From: an uncultured Armatimonadota bacterium
GTDB lineage: Bacteria; Armatimonadota; Fimbriimonadia; Fimbriimonadales; Fimbriimonadaceae
Reading direction: 5' to 3'
DNA length: 64,000 nucleotides
Assembly (NCBI GenBank): GCA_903904815.1
Contig: CAIVDU010000031.1
Coordinates: 62,001-126,000 of the forward strand
The position numbers were made by a program, and so were the translations under genes. Every line of letters starts with the position of its first letter. Position 1 is the stretch's first letter. A model generated the notes under the pieces. That model was not told the origin of the DNA, searched no databases, and saw only the letters and a program-made list of their open reading frames with translations. Shown here piece by piece: positions 1 through 8,067 of this stretch.

Positions 1-244
1 TTGGTCGCATGCCGAATCTCTTCTGGATCGCTTTGAGGAGCCGAGGCACGTCGAGTTCACCGCCAGAGGGTTGCCGGGACCAGTCGACGGGGGTTGCCTC
101 GCACCCTTCGATGAACTGGTCGTAACTTGGTCCGACCAGTCGGCATTTGGCGCAGTGCCCGTCCGTCTCGGCGAGACAGACTCCAGAAGGGTTATTGGCG
201 GTCCAGGCGGAGTCGATGCCGAGCACAAGGTGGGTTGCGGCCAC
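1..244 (-). CDS. DUF429-family protein, N-terminal part (cut by window edge)
   Basis: Reverse-strand reading frame entering from the window edge; 81 residues are visible. It starts with GTG at 244-242, and an in-frame TAA lies four codons upstream, so this is the only plausible start. The N-terminus reads LVLGIDSAWTANNPSGVCL, which resembles the first beta-strand and catalytic-Asp region of DUF429 proteins, a family predicted to have an RNase H-like nuclease fold. The reaction is not known for most members. It is divergent from the 2H-phosphoesterase-like gene at 287, so the two may share the short region between them. The C-terminal part is outside the window, so completeness cannot be judged. 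Confidence 0.6.
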   Translation of the reverse strand, partial: MAATHLVLGIDSAWTANNPSGVCLAETDGHCAKCRLVGPSYDQFIEGCEATPVDWSRQPSGGELDVPRLLKAIQKRFGMRP

Positions 245-286
245 GCACGGAGGTTACCAGGGGTGATCGAACTGTAAACTCATGGC

Positions 287-1057
287 GTGTGGGAAGTTTC
301 GAATCCGAAGCTAGTCAATCTGGAGCCCGAGTGGGCATGGTTTCCGGGATTCTCTCTTCTCTTTGAAAATCCCGGCCAATCGGTCACACGCGTTGACAGC
401 CTCGGCCGCGTGAACTGTCAGGTAAGTGTGGACCCTGCCCTCGGCCTGTATCGCGCATTGGCAGAAGGAGTCGAGGAACTTGGCGGAGACGCTCTGAAGA
501 CAAAGTTTTCGCTTTGCCGACTTCCGACCGAGTCGTTTCACGTCACCGTGTTCGACGGGGGAAACGCTGGCGTTGTGGAATCTATGAACCCTGGCCACCG
601 GTTGCAATTGGAAAAACTGCTCGGCGGGTTGCCATCGGGATGGGACGATCAGAACGACCTTGTAAATCCCCTGAGCTCAAGCGAGCTGACAGCAGACGAC
701 CGTGGAGAGATACGCTTCCGCTACGGAAGACTGTTCGTCTGGGGAAATAGTGTGCTGGCGGTCCGATTGGAAGCCGCCGACGCGGAGTCGGAGGCCAACC
801 TCGACCGGTTGGTGACTGATAGGGCGAAGTTGTCCGAACAGTGTCGGTCCGAATTCGGCTTTGGTGCGGGGCCTAAGTACACACCACACGTCTCATTGGG
901 ATACTTCGCCAACGAATCAGGCGGCGCGTTGGCGGCGGAAGAGTGCGAGAAGTGGGACGAACTTCTGAAACACAAGACCCTCGGCCTTCAGATCGCCTTT
1001 TCGAAGATTCGCGTGTTCGGATTCACCGACATGGCGACGTTCTTTCGCGCATGGTGA
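287..1057 (+). CDS. 2H phosphoesterase-like protein (LigT/DUF1868 type)
   Basis: 256 residues with two His-x-Ser/Thr motifs about 115 residues apart: FHVTVF (H85, T87) and TPHVSLGY (H201, S203). This pairing defines the 2H phosphoesterase superfamily (LigT, CPDase, DUF1868), whose members cleave 2',3'-cyclic or 2'-5' phosphodiester bonds in RNA or nucleotides. The longer spacing and the size fit DUF1868 better than bacterial LigT (about 180 residues). There is no signal peptide, so it is probably cytoplasmic. The start is GTG at 287; an ATG at 282 is in another frame and stops soon. It is divergent from the DUF429 gene, also a predicted nucleic-acid enzyme. The substrate is unknown. Confidence 0.65.
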   Translation: MWEVSNPKLVNLEPEWAWFPGFSLLFENPGQSVTRVDSLGRVNCQVSVDPALGLYRALAEGVEELGGDALKTKFSLCRLPTESFHVTVFDGGNAGVVESMNPGHRLQLEKLLGGLPSGWDDQNDLVNPLSSSELTADDRGEIRFRYGRLFVWGNSVLAVRLEAADAESEANLDRLVTDRAKLSEQCRSEFGFGAGPKYTPHVSLGYFANESGGALAAEECEKWDELLKHKTLGLQIAFSKIRVFGFTDMATFFRAW

Positions 1058-1181
1058 GGGCTGGGACGCAATTCGCTCAGGCGGTGATTCACTAAAGACG
1101 ACGAAACCCGGCCGTGCTTACCGCCGCTAAACTTCCAAGTCCGCCTACCAACTTGAGGCATGTTCTCCCAGCTGCTTCCGG

Positions 1182-1209
1182 ACTGCAAACTGCCAACTGC
1201 GCACTGCCT
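1182..1209. repeat. Heptamer array, ACTGCNN family (4 units)
   Basis: Four consecutive 7-bp units that all begin ACTGC and vary in the last two bases. It lies between the 2H phosphoesterase gene and the secreted protein gene. The same family recurs at 42305, 42382 and 55230. The 16-mer CCGGACTGCAAACTGC here is identical to one at the 55 kb copy. Confidence 0.75.
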
Positions 1210-1318
1210 ACTTCGCTTAGAGTACGGATTGCGTGCAATCGTACTTCGGTGGGGATTTGGACATTAAAGGTGGTTAAAATCATTTGGCGCTAGAACCGAT
1301 GCGCAATATAGTGTTTCT

Positions 1319-2011
1319 ATGATGAAGTTCTTGACCGCGATTGGGGTGGGGGCGGTGGTTTGCGCTTCGGCGCATGCGCAGCTTCGCGGATCAATCGCAT
1401 CGGTGGTGGTCAGCGACTCGGTTATGGGGCCGATGGCCTCAAGCCAGCTCTACCCGGAGCCTGATAAATCGATCGTCACCGAAACCGGACTAACCGGAGG
1501 AACTTTATCGGCGTCTCAGAAGGCGGTCGTCCTGTGGACGCTGCAGGTTCAGTACAGCGGGACTCTGAGCGGTCGACCGACCAAGCTGACCTACAGCGCT
1601 ACCCGCAACGACGAAGCCGACGCGGAGGCATTTAACGATCAGTCGGGAGGCGGAGCCAGCGGCTACGGCGCAGGGGATTCGGCCTCTGCGTCGACATCGG
1701 TCCAACTCGGCTACGAGGTCGACGAGGACAGCGGCGCCCCCACAAACTTCACCGGCACGATCTCGAACGTGGCGTGGACAGCCGTGAGCACCAACGTTTG
1801 GAGTTGTTCGATCACGATCACCCAAAGTACATTAACCACCCGAGCCCAGACGAAGACTCCCCTCGGAATCACCATGGACCTGTTTTCGCCGCCTTCTCTG
1901 CCCGGTGTCCGATTTGACCCGTTAGCTAAAACGCACCCGGTGTGCGATCCCGCCACGGCTATGGGTGAGACTCAAACCTGGGTGACTCTGAACTCCATCG
2001 TTGGATCGTAG
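1319..2011 (+). CDS. Secreted protein of unknown family
   Basis: 230 residues. I do not recognise the family. The N-terminus MMKFLTAIGVGAVVCASAHAQ is a clear Sec signal peptide with an AHA-Q cleavage site, so the protein is exported. The mature part is rich in Ser, Thr, Gly and Asp, with a stretch near residues 100-125 dominated by Gly, Ser and Ala. It looks like an extended beta-rich extracellular or periplasmic protein. Only three Cys are visible (one in the signal peptide). Two ATG codons in tandem (1319 and 1322) could serve as start. It stands alone, flanked by repeat-bearing intergenic DNA on both sides. Confidence 0.7.
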   Translation: MMKFLTAIGVGAVVCASAHAQLRGSIASVVVSDSVMGPMASSQLYPEPDKSIVTETGLTGGTLSASQKAVVLWTLQVQYSGTLSGRPTKLTYSATRNDEADAEAFNDQSGGGASGYGAGDSASASTSVQLGYEVDEDSGAPTNFTGTISNVAWTAVSTNVWSCSITITQSTLTTRAQTKTPLGITMDLFSPPSLPGVRFDPLAKTHPVCDPATAMGETQTWVTLNSIVGS

Positions 2012-2146
2012 GCCGCCTACGGCTACGGGGAAGCGGAGTAGCGGAGTGATGGGTCCACGAACATGACGGACCCGTTCCCGAACCCAACGCTCCAGCACTC
2101 CGTTACTTGCACCACTCCGCGGCCGATGGCCGCATGCCAAAGGCTA
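2012..2146. repeat. Dispersed GGAGTG octamer repeat, inverted pair
   Basis: Begins right at the stop of the upstream gene. The left half contains GCGGAGTAGCGGAGTGATGG, two tandem octamers of the form YGGAGTRR. The right half carries the reverse complement of a related sequence (GTAACGGAGTGCTGG) followed by a GC-rich GGCC palindrome. The 135-bp region could therefore fold as an imperfect hairpin. Related sequences occur at 4214 and 14733. Confidence 0.55.
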
Positions 2147-2153
2147 TTACGAT

Positions 2154-4217
2154 ATGAGCGTGGTTTGGCTCCTTACGGTTGCCTTCTTCCAGAGTCAGGG
2201 GCACGAGGCTCGGGCGGTGAAGCTGGTCGATGAGGCGGCGGGGCTGAGTCGCCTACTCGGTGTTCCGATTACCGTTGATCCCGTCCTGCGAAATGAGAGC
2301 CTGCTCGTAAGGGATAGTGGTTCGGACGCGGGATCCACGCTCGCCGCTGTGGCTAAGGCGGTGCATGGGTCAGCAATGCGGACCGCCGACGGCTGGACAA
2401 TTCAGCGAAGCCCAATCGATCGCGCCGATATCGAACGCACCAGGGCGGCCAACCGGGCAGCGTGGATTCGGGAGGGGATTCGGGAAGTGGCGCGATACCG
2501 GGAGTCCCTTGGCGGGGATCGAGTCCCTCCTTCGACGCTTTGGAAGCAGATAGACGAAGAGAACCGTCAAATCAAGGAAGTCGAGCACGGGCGTCGCCAA
2601 GCCCAGGTGAAATTCTTTGCATCGGAGCTCCTCCCCTCTCAGTGGCTTCTTGAGAGTCTGGTGACGCAGATTGGGCTTGATACTCTCGCGAAACTACCGA
2701 CTGGCCAAACTGAGATCTTTGAAGATCGGCCCGCACCGGGATGCCAACCATTGGCGGTCCACTCGGAATTGATCGCCGAGTTCGGCGCGAAAATGCAGCG
2801 TTTCCACGCGATGATCATTCCCGAGTCAGCCTCGCGCAGTATCGAAGAGCGATATCGGAATGGGGCATTCGCGGGGGTGGGGCAGGACTCTGAACCTCCC
2901 CAACTGCTGCGCCTAAGGGTGGATCCCGAACTCGCTACGCTCGGTTTCATACTAGAAGGCTACGACCGTCAAGGGCGACTCACGCTATCGGCGAATATGA
3001 TGACGCCGGCTGAGGGCAAAGAGGTATCGCCGCACCTCGTCGCCGCCGAGGCGAAACGGTCGGCAAATCCGGAGTGGGTGGACCTCGACGCAAGATCCGA
3101 CCCCGAAGTGGACGACCAAGAGCTCGCTAGTTCCAAGCCAGTGGCAGAAAGGTTGATTCATCCCGAACGAGAGGATCCGCTAAATCGCTCAGTGGCGCCA
3201 GTGATTGAGAAGCTTGCGGAATCGGAATCTTCGCTATGCGTGATACAGCTCTCCGACCCTCTTTGGCAGGCGGCAAGGGTCAGCGTTCAACATGGTCGGC
3301 TCTCGCTGGCGTCGCTACGCTCCGTGATGTCGATTAGCCTGCAGTACGAGCGAACGACGGTCGACGGATTTGTGATTTGGCGATCCGCCGACCCCGATTA
3401 CGTCTCGCCTACTCATGCCAATCGAAAGAGTTTGGGCCAGTTCGCCCGGCAGGTCCTGCGGGAGGGCCCGCCGACGATGCGGGAGTACTGCCAGTTTAGG
3501 CATGACGTCGGCGGGATCGACTCCCCGTTGCCGGAAGTATGGTTGGCATGGGAGAAATCTTTTACCGGCGACACGGGTAGGCCGACGCTCACGACCGAAA
3601 TGGCCCGATTCATAGGATCGATTTCCGATGTCGATTGGGAGCGGTTGTCCGAAGGACAATCGCTTACTGCTGCTCAACTCGGGATTACGGACGCGCTCCA
3701 ATCACTGTTACTCAAAACCGATTCATCTCCGCCCCAGGGGATGAACTCAGACACCGGCCCTTTCCGCCATCCGATCGAGCTCTTGCGCGGGGGTTCGGTC
3801 GGCGACTGTCAGGTGCGGCTTCGCGATGAAAACGAGCCGGTATTTCGGTGGCGCAGCCTGCGGGGTGGCGATGAGACGTTTTGGGAGCCCTACTCGGCGA
3901 TGAGTCGCTACTTCCGAGTTCCGGTCCGATTGATCGGCCCCGACGCGCCAAAGATCGTGATGACCCGTTCTGAGTACGAATCCCGCCTCGACCGGCAAAA
4001 CCGATTCCGAACCGCGCTTCGTCCGCATGCCTACTTCGAGATCTCCCTTCTGGGCAAAGGCACATTACAAGCCGAGTACGTGGGCAATCCCGTTCGCGAG
4101 AGCTCGGGCCTGGTCTACACAGACTTGCCCGAAGAAGTCCGGGCGAACGGCTGGCGTGCAGCCACGGCAGCGTCGTTAGCGAGCGCGCAGAGGAAGCTCG
4201 GGCATCTCGGAGGGTGA
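2154..4217 (+). CDS. Large exported protein of unknown family
   Basis: 687 residues, not recognised. The first 14 residues (MSVVWLLTVAFFQS) are hydrophobic and look like a short signal peptide or anchor. Residues about 20-85 have the look of an STN-like or short beta-alpha-beta module (LLGVPITVDPVLRNESLLV), as found at the N-terminus of secretins and receptors; this is inference from pattern only. The rest is mixed alpha/beta, with no catalytic motif I can name and no obvious repeats. The next gene is convergent with a 75-bp gap. Proteins like this, long, exported and without named domains, are common in Armatimonadota. Confidence 0.7.
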   Translation: MSVVWLLTVAFFQSQGHEARAVKLVDEAAGLSRLLGVPITVDPVLRNESLLVRDSGSDAGSTLAAVAKAVHGSAMRTADGWTIQRSPIDRADIERTRAANRAAWIREGIREVARYRESLGGDRVPPSTLWKQIDEENRQIKEVEHGRRQAQVKFFASELLPSQWLLESLVTQIGLDTLAKLPTGQTEIFEDRPAPGCQPLAVHSELIAEFGAKMQRFHAMIIPESASRSIEERYRNGAFAGVGQDSEPPQLLRLRVDPELATLGFILEGYDRQGRLTLSANMMTPAEGKEVSPHLVAAEAKRSANPEWVDLDARSDPEVDDQELASSKPVAERLIHPEREDPLNRSVAPVIEKLAESESSLCVIQLSDPLWQAARVSVQHGRLSLASLRSVMSISLQYERTTVDGFVIWRSADPDYVSPTHANRKSLGQFARQVLREGPPTMREYCQFRHDVGGIDSPLPEVWLAWEKSFTGDTGRPTLTTEMARFIGSISDVDWERLSEGQSLTAAQLGITDALQSLLLKTDSSPPQGMNSDTGPFRHPIELLRGGSVGDCQVRLRDENEPVFRWRSLRGGDETFWEPYSAMSRYFRVPVRLIGPDAPKIVMTRSEYESRLDRQNRFRTALRPHAYFEISLLGKGTLQAEYVGNPVRESSGLVYTDLPEEVRANGWRAATAASLASAQRKLGHLGG

Positions 4218-4255
4218 GGCGAGCGCCTTCGGCGGTGGAGTAGTGGAGTGATTTG
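4214..4255. repeat. Dispersed GGAGTG octamer repeat
   Basis: Overlaps the stop codon of the 687-residue protein gene. It has a GGCG...CGCC-type GC-rich head followed by GTGGAGTAGTGGAGTGAT, two tandem octamers. It matches the form of the copies at 2012 and 14733. Confidence 0.5.
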
Positions 4256-4292
4256 TGCGCGTTGGGGGTTCGAAATGCGCACCACAAATAAT

Positions 4293-5171
4293 CTATCCGC
4301 CGATCTGCTTTGCGACCGCGAGAATGTGCGACATGTACCCCTTCTCGTCGGCCAAGTAGCAGTTCGCATGAGTGGCGCCCCGGACATGCCATAGCGGGCA
4401 GGCGGCAGCCGTCGAAAGCTGAACGGCGTTCGTGTTCAAAATGAGCGTGTCGAGGTCGCCTTGTATGACCAGAGCAGGCTTTTTCCATTTGGCCGCGGCG
4501 TTTACGGGGACGATGGTTGAGGGATCGATGCCCCCGATTCGCCGGGCGAAGAAAACGACTGGGCGCATGAGGAAGCTTCCGCCGGGCACGGCGGAGTCGA
4601 ACCATTGGTCCATCGCGGTGTCGAACCGGGCGTAGGCGCCTTCAGTGATGACCGCATCGACTTGGTCAGGAATCTGTTCCGACGCGAGCCAAGACGCGGC
4701 TCCTCCCATGGAGACACCGAGGAGGATGATCTTGGGCTGAGTTCCTGCAGAGTAACGACCTCGAACCCACTGCACCGTCCGGACGATCGTTTTGGCTTCT
4801 CGGAGTCCGAAGCCGACCATGGGCTCGGGGCTGGCATCCTGGCCAGGCATGGCGGGAGCGATGCCCTCATAACCCGCCTCGTGAATTTTCTCGATGATCC
4901 CCCTCCAAGCGGCCCGAGTGCCGCCGTATCCGTGCGACATCACGAAAACGACTTTTGCGGTTGGATGCTCCACGCTCAAGCCTGGGGTGACCCACGCTGG
5001 ATCTCCGCCATAAGGCGTCGGGACCGTCGCATCGTTGAGCAACTGAGGAGTGCTTGGGATGCGACGCGCCGGTTTCAAATAGACGTTAGCCAGAAAAAGG
5101 CAACCGGTGATGTGGAGCGTCAAGAAGAAGAGGGGATATCCAATCAGTCTTTTGCGAATTCCTGGCTTCAC
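4293..5171 (-). CDS. Membrane-anchored alpha/beta hydrolase
   Basis: 292 residues. Residues about 10-31 form one hydrophobic segment (signal anchor), so the catalytic domain should face outward. It has the alpha/beta-hydrolase layout: an oxyanion-region HGYGG (80-84), the nucleophile elbow GVSMGG with Ser154, a likely acid at Asp239 or Asp241 (GDLDTL) and His268 (GATHAN). This is an esterase, lipase or peptidase fold of the BAAT/dienelactone-hydrolase-like kind; the substrate cannot be read from sequence. It lies downstream of and in line with the sigma/regulator pair (63-bp gap) and might be co-transcribed with it. Confidence 0.75.
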   Translation of the reverse strand: MKPGIRKRLIGYPLFFLTLHITGCLFLANVYLKPARRIPSTPQLLNDATVPTPYGGDPAWVTPGLSVEHPTAKVVFVMSHGYGGTRAAWRGIIEKIHEAGYEGIAPAMPGQDASPEPMVGFGLREAKTIVRTVQWVRGRYSAGTQPKIILLGVSMGGAASWLASEQIPDQVDAVITEGAYARFDTAMDQWFDSAVPGGSFLMRPVVFFARRIGGIDPSTIVPVNAAAKWKKPALVIQGDLDTLILNTNAVQLSTAAACPLWHVRGATHANCYLADEKGYMSHILAVAKQIGG

Positions 5172-5234
5172 CGCTTCATTCTGCCTTGGGACGGCCGAGA
5201 GGGTGGGCCCAATTCAGTCAGACGTTGGGAACGA

Positions 5235-6755
5235 TCAGCGGTTGACTTTTTGGATTAAAAATGCGAGTTTTGTCTCCGTTCGTTTTGCTTCCGACTCGAG
5301 TCCAGCCAGACGATACAGCTTGATCGCCTTTTTTAGTTCCGCCTCACCGAGCCAAGGGATAAAGGATTGATCCGCTTCTGCCGCTTGCTCCCGGTCCATA
5401 GCGGCGGACCGGTAATCGTGCCTCCTTTCGCTGGCGAGCGCCCGATCCAGCCAGATATTCCTTGGGATTTGAGGGCTGAAATGATCGAGGTCCAAGGCTA
5501 CAAAGTAGCTTGGGAGCTTCCCGGACTCCTTGCGAAGATCCAAGATCGCCGTTGGACCCATCGTCACATTCTTTGTGGTTCTAGGCTCCGCGTCGAGTTC
5601 GTTCACATAGATCGATTGAATCGTCGACGAGTTCTCCGCATTGACGACTGTCGGTTTTGCGACAGACACTTTCACCCTTTCCGGAAGCTTTCCACCGACG
5701 TGCAAAGGGCTAAAGCCGGCAACAAACACTTGATCGCCGCGCAGGCTGTAGATGTGGCGCTTGCCCCAGCAGTCGGAGGGAACGAGCACGTGAGTTCGAA
5801 GATACGTCTGGCCATTCGAGCAGGAGATTGTGAAGGGATAGCCTCTAGAACCCGCCTTGCGCGACATGGCGATCCAGATGGTTCCGTCTGGACACACGCT
5901 GGCATCCCGAATGCTCAAGCCGTCGTAATCGAGCAACGAAGAACTCCACTTTCCGGTGAGTTCTTGCTCTGCATTTTCGAGCCGAACGATTGGCTTTGCG
6001 CAAGTGAGGTCGAACTGACGAATGTCCAGGTGCGGATTGAAGTCAAAGAGCCAGTGGTTTTGGTTCTTGGTTGGCGCATTGAATCCACCGTCGCCAACAT
6101 AGATTTCGAGCGGAAGGTTCGTCATTTTATCGACGAGGATCTCTCCGTGGTATGACAGGCCCGTCTCTTCGCTCTTCGGCCGCGACATGATCATCAGATA
6201 GGTCGCTCTACCATTGACCGGCGGATGTGACCTGATCGTGACCTGGCGCTCGATGCCTGCGTCGCCCTCGTCGGAAAGCTGTCGGGCGTAGTCGAGGCCA
6301 TCTCCGTCCGTTCCGAGCGGGGAGCCCTCATAGTTCGAGGCAGACTCGAGTAGCGCATGGGGCTTCGCCTTGAGGTCGGTGAGCACGAGTCCGCCACTCC
6401 AGATCGAAACGCTTTCGATTGGCGTGCCCAGATAATTCTCGCACCTCACTTTGCCGTCTTGGTACATCGTGTGACTGATTGTTCGCCATCGATGGCTATG
6501 ACCTTGCATCTGGCCGGTCACGACCATCGACCGTGCGTTCTTGATGGCCATCGTCATGTCTTGAAATCGCTTGGCGGTCGCGTTTCGCGGCCATAGTGCC
6601 ACCGCAGATGACGCCATTAACACCACCACGAAGGCGGCGGAATAGGCCGGCCGTCGCCACGCCTGGACCGCTGGCTTTGTGATTGGCAGCTTTCGCGTTG
6701 TCCCCATCGATTCGCGATAGGTCAACAAGAGTTCATCGATATTTCTTTTGTTCAC
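5235..6755 (-). CDS. Membrane-bound sigma regulator-like protein with LolA/RseB-like outer domain
   Basis: The reading frame is open further upstream to 6875. I place the start at the GTG at 6755-6753, whose GTGA overlaps the sigma-factor stop codon and follows a GAGG sequence; this gives 506 residues. The first roughly 35 residues are cytoplasmic, then one membrane segment (AFVVVLMASSAVALW), then a large exported domain. Its first part, with AIKNARSMVVTGQM and a later IWSGGLVLTDLKAKPHALL pattern, resembles LolA/RseB-like domains often fused to anti-sigma proteins. No HxxxCxxC zinc anti-sigma motif is visible. The 4-nt overlap with the ECF sigma gene strongly suggests it controls that sigma factor, but this is inference from context. 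Confidence 0.65.
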   Translation of the reverse strand: MNKRNIDELLLTYRESMGTTRKLPITKPAVQAWRRPAYSAAFVVVLMASSAVALWPRNATAKRFQDMTMAIKNARSMVVTGQMQGHSHRWRTISHTMYQDGKVRCENYLGTPIESVSIWSGGLVLTDLKAKPHALLESASNYEGSPLGTDGDGLDYARQLSDEGDAGIERQVTIRSHPPVNGRATYLMIMSRPKSEETGLSYHGEILVDKMTNLPLEIYVGDGGFNAPTKNQNHWLFDFNPHLDIRQFDLTCAKPIVRLENAEQELTGKWSSSLLDYDGLSIRDASVCPDGTIWIAMSRKAGSRGYPFTISCSNGQTYLRTHVLVPSDCWGKRHIYSLRGDQVFVAGFSPLHVGGKLPERVKVSVAKPTVVNAENSSTIQSIYVNELDAEPRTTKNVTMGPTAILDLRKESGKLPSYFVALDLDHFSPQIPRNIWLDRALASERRHDYRSAAMDREQAAEADQSFIPWLGEAELKKAIKLYRLAGLESEAKRTETKLAFLIQKVNR

Positions 6756-7249
6756 CACTCCACCTCTTCCGTCGTCACTCTGGTCCACTCGGCCCCGAAG
6801 GCGGCGCGCGCCCGCTGGAGCAGACTGTCGATAGCTACGGACTTTCTGCCGAGCAGACTCCCGATTTCTGCGCATGAGAGACCGACGATGTATTTGAGAT
6901 TGAGGACTTCCCGATGATCTTCAGAGAGTCGGCCCAGAACCGATTCCACCATCGCGGCATGGTCTGACTGGGAGTCAAATCGATGCGACGGGTCTACGTC
7001 AAGGCGGTTCGGTGGTTCAGGGTCACGTCGCCGCTGATCGGCGATCTTGCGACGCGCGACCCCTAGCATGTAGATCCTGAGCTCGCGCCGGTTGCAGGGG
7101 TTCGGCAGCGACTGGACAACTTCGCACGCGATGTCCTCGGCGTCTTCGCGGTTTCGCAATCGAGCCATCGCGTAGCGGAACACATCGTCGATGTAGATCA
7201 TCGGATCTTCTCCGCGCTTGGTTCGAAGCCAGTCTAATGCCAAACTCAT
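6752..7249 (-). CDS. ECF-type RNA polymerase sigma factor
   Basis: 165 residues from the ATG at 7249, chosen over an in-frame TTG at 7261 because a TGAGGACAAGG ribosome-binding region precedes it. The region 2 part (YIDDVFRYAMARLRNREDAE) and the region 4 helix-turn-helix (LSEDHREVLNLKYIVGLSC then AEIGSLLGRKSVAIDSLLQR) are recognisable. The length and the absence of regions 1 and 3 fit the extracytoplasmic-function group. It overlaps its likely regulator by 4 nt and is divergent from the ABC exporter at 7336, which may be its target. The intergenic region has a short inverted repeat (CCTCA-5-TGAGG, 7304-7318). Confidence 0.85.
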   Translation of the reverse strand: MSLALDWLRTKRGEDPMIYIDDVFRYAMARLRNREDAEDIACEVVQSLPNPCNRRELRIYMLGVARRKIADQRRRDPEPPNRLDVDPSHRFDSQSDHAAMVESVLGRLSEDHREVLNLKYIVGLSCAEIGSLLGRKSVAIDSLLQRARAAFGAEWTRVTTEEVEW

Positions 7250-7335
7250 CCTTGTCCTCAATCATAGAGTCTTCGTTTTGGAAGATCCAAATCCATCGGG
7301 AGTCCTCAGAGTTTGAGGGTAACGTCACGTGATCC

Positions 7336-8067
7336 ATGCTTCAGGTTCAAAACCTTTGGAAACGATTTGGCGATGCCTGGGCGGTGGAAGACCTTTCGTT
7401 CCACGTCAACTCCGGCGAGATTGTGGGGCTCCTAGGCCCGAATGGCGCTGGGAAAACGACGACGATCCGCTGCGTGGCTTCTTTGCTTCAGCCAACTGAG
7501 GGGAGAATCCTTCTGGATGGACACGACGTTTCGGAAGACCCGGTCGCGGCAAAAAGGGCCCTCGCCTTTGTCCCGGAAGTGCCGAATCCCTACGAGATGC
7601 TCACGGTGATGGAGCACTTACGGTTTGTGGCGGCTGCCTATCGCATGGAAGAAGAGCTCGTTCATGCCGAGGCGATCCTCCGCAGACTAGATCTGTGGGA
7701 GAAGCGAAATGAACTGGGAGTTAGCCTATCGAAAGGAATGCGGCAGAAGCTCGCTTGTGCTTGCGCATTCATCCACCAGGCAAAGATCTTCTGTTTCGAC
7801 GAGCCCCTGATTGGGCTCGACCCCAAGGGCATGCGCGAGCTCAAGAGCATGCTCATGGAGCGTCGCGAGCAAGGGAATGCCCTTCTCGTCTCAACCCACA
7901 TGCTGGACACGGCAGAGCGACTCTGCGATCGGGTGATCATTCTGAAGAGAGGCAAACTCGTGGCGGAAGGAACCGTGCAGGAACTCCACGAAAAACTCAG
8001 TTCGACCGATGGGACCTCCCTAGAGGACATGTTCCTCGAACTTACCGAAGAGATCGAACCGGTATGA
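7336..8067 (+). CDS. ABC transporter ATP-binding protein
   Basis: 243 residues. Walker A GPNGAGKT at 34-41, a Q-loop region after LLQPTEGRIL, the signature LSKGMRQ (variant of LSGGQ), Walker B IFCFDEP and the H-loop STHMLD are all present. It belongs to the CcmA/NatA-like group of exporter ATPases that pair with separate permeases. The stop codon overlaps the start of the next gene (ATGA at 8064-8067), so the two products should be made together as ATPase and membrane subunits. It is divergent from the ECF sigma gene. The exported substrate is unknown. Confidence 0.9.
   Translation: MLQVQNLWKRFGDAWAVEDLSFHVNSGEIVGLLGPNGAGKTTTIRCVASLLQPTEGRILLDGHDVSEDPVAAKRALAFVPEVPNPYEMLTVMEHLRFVAAAYRMEEELVHAEAILRRLDLWEKRNELGVSLSKGMRQKLACACAFIHQAKIFCFDEPLIGLDPKGMRELKSMLMERREQGNALLVSTHMLDTAERLCDRVIILKRGKLVAEGTVQELHEKLSSTDGTSLEDMFLELTEEIEPV

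Noticed and set aside
3712-4605. 297-residue reverse frame across the end of the large exported protein gene
   Set aside because: Extremely Arg-rich, a typical shadow of a GC-rich gene, and it also overlaps the hydrolase gene.
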